A DNA stretch of 8,572 nucleotides, taken from an uncultured Collinsella sp. (GTDB lineage Bacteria; Actinomycetota; Coriobacteriia; Coriobacteriales; Coriobacteriaceae). Shown piece by piece: positions 6,491-8,572 of the stretch. Where the stretch lies: the NCBI GenBank assembly GCA_902478885.1, contig CABSMS010000088.1:1-8572 (forward strand). Reading direction: 5' to 3'. The notes below the pieces were generated by a model. That model saw nothing but the letters and a program-made list of their open reading frames with translations. It was not told the DNA's origin and searched no databases. Position 1 is the stretch's first letter. Each line of letters begins with the position of its first letter. A program made the translations under genes and the position numbers.

Positions 6491-7561
6491 TTGAACGACA
6501 GGCAGATATATATTCTCAGCATTTTTGACCCCACCAACTACGGGAATAGGCTGCAGGCCTGCTCCCTCGAGGCCGCCGTCGCCTCTCTTACCGGCAAAGA
6601 GGTTCTTTCGGTCGATTGCCGCCGCCCGGTGAGTAAGCGCGGGGTCTTTAAGATCATGGCGGACCTCAACAGAGTCCGAATCGAGTCGAAGAAGGCGCCC
6701 GCCGAGAGGAGGCGGCGTTTCCGAGTTTTTCAGGATGAGTACTGTGCGCCTGTCGTTGAGATTGCCGAGAGGGACGTTCGTAGCATCACTGGTCCCGTCG
6801 TGATCGGCTCCGATCAATGCTGGAACCCCGGGTGGGGATTGGGTGCGAGTAAGTTTGGCGCCCAGTGCGCCGTGGGCGTCGACAAGAAAATGGCCTATGC
6901 CGCTAGTTTCGGCATCGGCATGTCGGACATGCCTGAGGAGTGGGGTCGGCGCTACTCCGAATGGCTTGGCGGAATCAAGGACATCGGTGTTCGGGAGTTC
7001 GCGGGTGCTCAGATTGTCCGCGAGCTTACTGGGCGGGATGTCAAGGTCGTTCTTGACCCTACGATGCTCCAAACTGCCAAGTGGTGGTCCGAGATAGAGG
7101 AGCGCCCGATTATTCCGGGCATCGACCTGGAGGGGCCTTTCTGCCTTAAGTATGTCTTGGGAGACGATACAGCTTCGGCAAAGATCGCGGAGCGATGTGG
7201 CCGCGACGGCCTGGGGCTGGTGGACTTGACGGATATCCATTTGCCGGTCGGCCCCGCGGAGTTCGTGTGGCTTATTCACCACTCTGCTCTCGTTTGCACT
7301 GACAGCTTCCACGCTACAGTTTTCAGTCTCCTTTTCCACCGGCCTTTTGTGATTTACGAACGGCAGGGAAATGCTGGGAATATGTCCAGCAGGTTCGATA
7401 CCCTCCACGCTTTGTTTGGGATTAACTCCAACCGCGCCGGTAAGGATTGCTTCCGCGAGCGCTGCGTCGATGAGTTCGATTGGACCGGCTTCGAGCGAGA
7501 GCTTGAGGAGAAGAGGAATGATTCCGTCGCATGGCTTCGCGCTGCCCTTGCCAGCTTATAG
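6491..7561 (+). CDS. Polysaccharide pyruvyl transferase family protein, probable TTG start
   Basis: A 356-residue protein with the marks of the polysaccharide pyruvyl transferase family (PF04230): NYGNRLQACSL near residues 16-26, VIGSDQCWNPGW (104-115), YAASFGIG (136-143), DIGVREFAGAQIVREL (164-179), VVLDPTML (186-193), CTDSFHATVFSLLFHRPF (269-286), and SSRFDTLHALFGI (299-311). Members transfer pyruvate from phosphoenolpyruvate to a sugar hydroxyl as a ketal, which gives the polymer a negative charge; some members have other roles, so the exact reaction is inferred. The enzyme should act in the cytoplasm on the lipid-linked repeat unit before export, in line with its place just before the flippase gene. 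Length is usual for the family. There is no ATG near the N terminus; TTG 6491 with GGAG five bases upstream is the best start, and TTG 6476 would add five residues. It is 21 bases downstream of the third glycosyltransferase and evidently in the same transcript. Confidence 0.88.
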   Translation: MNDRQIYILSIFDPTNYGNRLQACSLEAAVASLTGKEVLSVDCRRPVSKRGVFKIMADLNRVRIESKKAPAERRRRFRVFQDEYCAPVVEIAERDVRSITGPVVIGSDQCWNPGWGLGASKFGAQCAVGVDKKMAYAASFGIGMSDMPEEWGRRYSEWLGGIKDIGVREFAGAQIVRELTGRDVKVVLDPTMLQTAKWWSEIEERPIIPGIDLEGPFCLKYVLGDDTASAKIAERCGRDGLGLVDLTDIHLPVGPAEFVWLIHHSALVCTDSFHATVFSLLFHRPFVIYERQGNAGNMSSRFDTLHALFGINSNRAGKDCFRERCVDEFDWTGFERELEEKRNDSVAWLRAALASL

Positions 7562-7598
7562 GGTGGTTATGTCCAGTGAAATCTGAAACTCTATCTTC

Positions 7599-7603
7599 GG
7601 GAG
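7599..7603 (+). promoter_or_regulatory. Ribosome binding site of the flippase gene, partly in a small hairpin
   Basis: GGGAG lies nine bases before ATG 7613. The bases TATCT (7592-7596) can pair with AGATA (7602-7606), with a further T/G pair at 7597/7601, so part of the site could be hidden in a weak five to six base-pair hairpin. The remaining bases of the 51-bp gap (7562-7612) show only a five-codon ATG-to-TGA stretch at 7569-7586, probably by chance. Confidence 0.55.
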
Positions 7604-7612
7604 ATACTGTCC

Positions 7613-8572
7613 ATGGTTAGTCAACGCAAGGCCGGGGCGATTCTCGGGTACGCGAACATCATCGTTAAGAATCTCGTCAACCTCGTCTATACCCCGATGC
7701 TCCTCGCTTTCGTGGGTCAGGCGGACTACGGCGTTTACCAGACTGCGAATTCCTTCGTCTTCTCCCTAACGCTTCTGACGTTTGGTTTCTCCGAGGCGTA
7801 TATCCGCTTCTATACGCAGAAGAAGGCTAAGGGGACGGAGGAAGACGTCCGATCACTCAATGGCATGTACCTTGCGCTATATGCGATGATCAGCTCCATT
7901 GCACTGGTGTTGGGACTGCTCTTTGCTGCGAACGTTGGGCTATTCTTTTCTGGCAGCTTTACGTTCGACCAAGTCGGGCTTGCGGGCGAGCTCATGGCTA
8001 TCATGGCGGTGAACGTGGCGGCGGTGCTGTTCTCGACTGTGTTCGACGCATACATCATGGCCCACGAACAGTTCAAGTTTCAGCAAAGCCGTCAGATGTT
8101 CACCACGTTAGCGACACCGGGTATCGCTTTTGTCTTGCTCAACTTTGGTATGGGCGCGGTCGGTGTAGCGCTGGCTCAGCTCGCAGTCACCTTGACTCTG
8201 CTCGCCCTCAACATGCATTATGCTGTGTCGAAGCTCGGTATGCGATTCAGTCTCAGGAGGTTTGACGGAGCCCTGTTCCACGCGGTCGCAGCTTTCTCGG
8301 CCTGGATATTCGCCAACCAGGTTTGCGATTTAGTTAACCAGAGCGTGCCCAATATGATGCTCGGCGCGCTCACGAACGCAGTCACTGTATCTGTTTTCGC
8401 TGTGGCGCTGCAAATCCGTCAAATCTTTTACTCGCTCTCGACAACAATGTCGAGCGTATTTGTGCCCAAGATCAATAGGATCGTCGCTGAATCGGATGAC
8501 AACGGAGTGCTAACTCGGCTCATGACGCGCGTAGGGCGCTACCAGATGTTCCTCTTCTGCTGGGTGTACTGC
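7613..8572 (+). CDS. Wzx-type polysaccharide flippase, N-terminal 320 residues (3' end outside window)
   Basis: The frame opens at ATG 7613 and runs without a stop to the window edge, giving 320 residues of a polytopic membrane protein of the polysaccharide exporter (Wzx/RfbX, MOP superfamily) type. The N terminus MVSQRKAGAILGYANIIVKN leads into the first helix. The hallmark loop FVGQADYGVYQTANS (33-47) follows, as in the xxxYGxY(Q/N) motif after helix 1 of this family. Further hydrophobic segments lie at about 48-64, 85-112, 125-150, 163-180, 182-202, 222-240, 247-268 and 306-320. The charged loops FYTQKKAKGTEEDVR (66-80) and VPKINRIVAESDD (284-296) fit cytoplasmic connectors of these transporters. 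It would flip the undecaprenyl-linked repeat unit to the outer membrane face for polymerisation by the Wzy-like protein. Family members are usually 400-500 residues, so about a quarter to a third is missing at the window edge. The specific sugar cargo cannot be told. Confidence 0.9.
   Translation, partial: MVSQRKAGAILGYANIIVKNLVNLVYTPMLLAFVGQADYGVYQTANSFVFSLTLLTFGFSEAYIRFYTQKKAKGTEEDVRSLNGMYLALYAMISSIALVLGLLFAANVGLFFSGSFTFDQVGLAGELMAIMAVNVAAVLFSTVFDAYIMAHEQFKFQQSRQMFTTLATPGIAFVLLNFGMGAVGVALAQLAVTLTLLALNMHYAVSKLGMRFSLRRFDGALFHAVAAFSAWIFANQVCDLVNQSVPNMMLGALTNAVTVSVFAVALQIRQIFYSLSTTMSSVFVPKINRIVAESDDNGVLTRLMTRVGRYQMFLFCWVYC

Noticed and set aside
6488..7408. Antisense open frame of 306 codons opposite the pyruvyl transferase gene
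   Set aside because: No family motif, and the + strand frame carries many conserved motifs across the same span.
7810..8076. Antisense 88-codon frame opposite the flippase
   Set aside because: The + strand frame from 7613 to the window edge is a continuous membrane protein with flippase motifs; the antisense frame is its shadow.

Overview
The window is a stretch of an exopolysaccharide/capsule (Wzx/Wzy-type) biosynthesis locus from a high-GC Gram-positive bacterium. The best guess is an actinobacterium of the Coriobacteriia (Olsenella/Collinsella/Atopobium-like); Bifidobacterium is the main alternative. This rests on the fused RmlC-RmlD protein, which I know from those groups, on the near-total G/C third codon positions of the rml genes, and on frequent AGG arginine codons, which I associate more with Coriobacteriia. 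The genus is not proven by the sequence.

Layout: eight genes, all on the + strand and tightly packed. (1) 3-485: the 3' part of rmlB (dTDP-glucose 4,6-dehydratase). (2) 609-2081: a 490-residue fused rmlC-rmlD (dTDP-4-dehydrorhamnose 3,5-epimerase plus reductase). Between them is a 123-bp gap with a very strong 24-bp GC-rich stem-loop. (3) 2086-3087 and (4) 3112-4128: two GT-A fold family 2 glycosyltransferases. (5) 4125-5393: a polytopic membrane protein resembling EpsG/Wzy polymerases, overlapping the previous gene by ATGA. (6) 5405-6469: a third family 2 glycosyltransferase. (7) 6491-7561: a polysaccharide pyruvyl transferase family protein, probably TTG-started. (8) 7613-8572: the N-terminal 320 residues of a Wzx-type flippase that runs off the window.

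How they fit together: RmlB and RmlCD make dTDP-L-rhamnose (RmlA is not in the window). The three glycosyltransferases extend a lipid-linked repeat unit at the inner membrane face. The pyruvyl transferase family protein probably adds a ketal pyruvate and so an acidic charge. Wzx flips the unit and the Wzy-like protein polymerises it outside. The priming phosphosugar transferase, chain-length control proteins and a recognisable rhamnosyltransferase are not seen here.

The clearest large-scale signal is a compositional break at about 2050, inside the last ten codons of rmlCD. Upstream genes use almost only G/C-ending codons; downstream genes do not. I read this as the border between a conserved dTDP-rhamnose block and a variable, horizontally exchanged serotype-like cassette. 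I see no RNA genes, CRISPR arrays, insertion sequences or phage genes, and nothing that demands a wholly new system.
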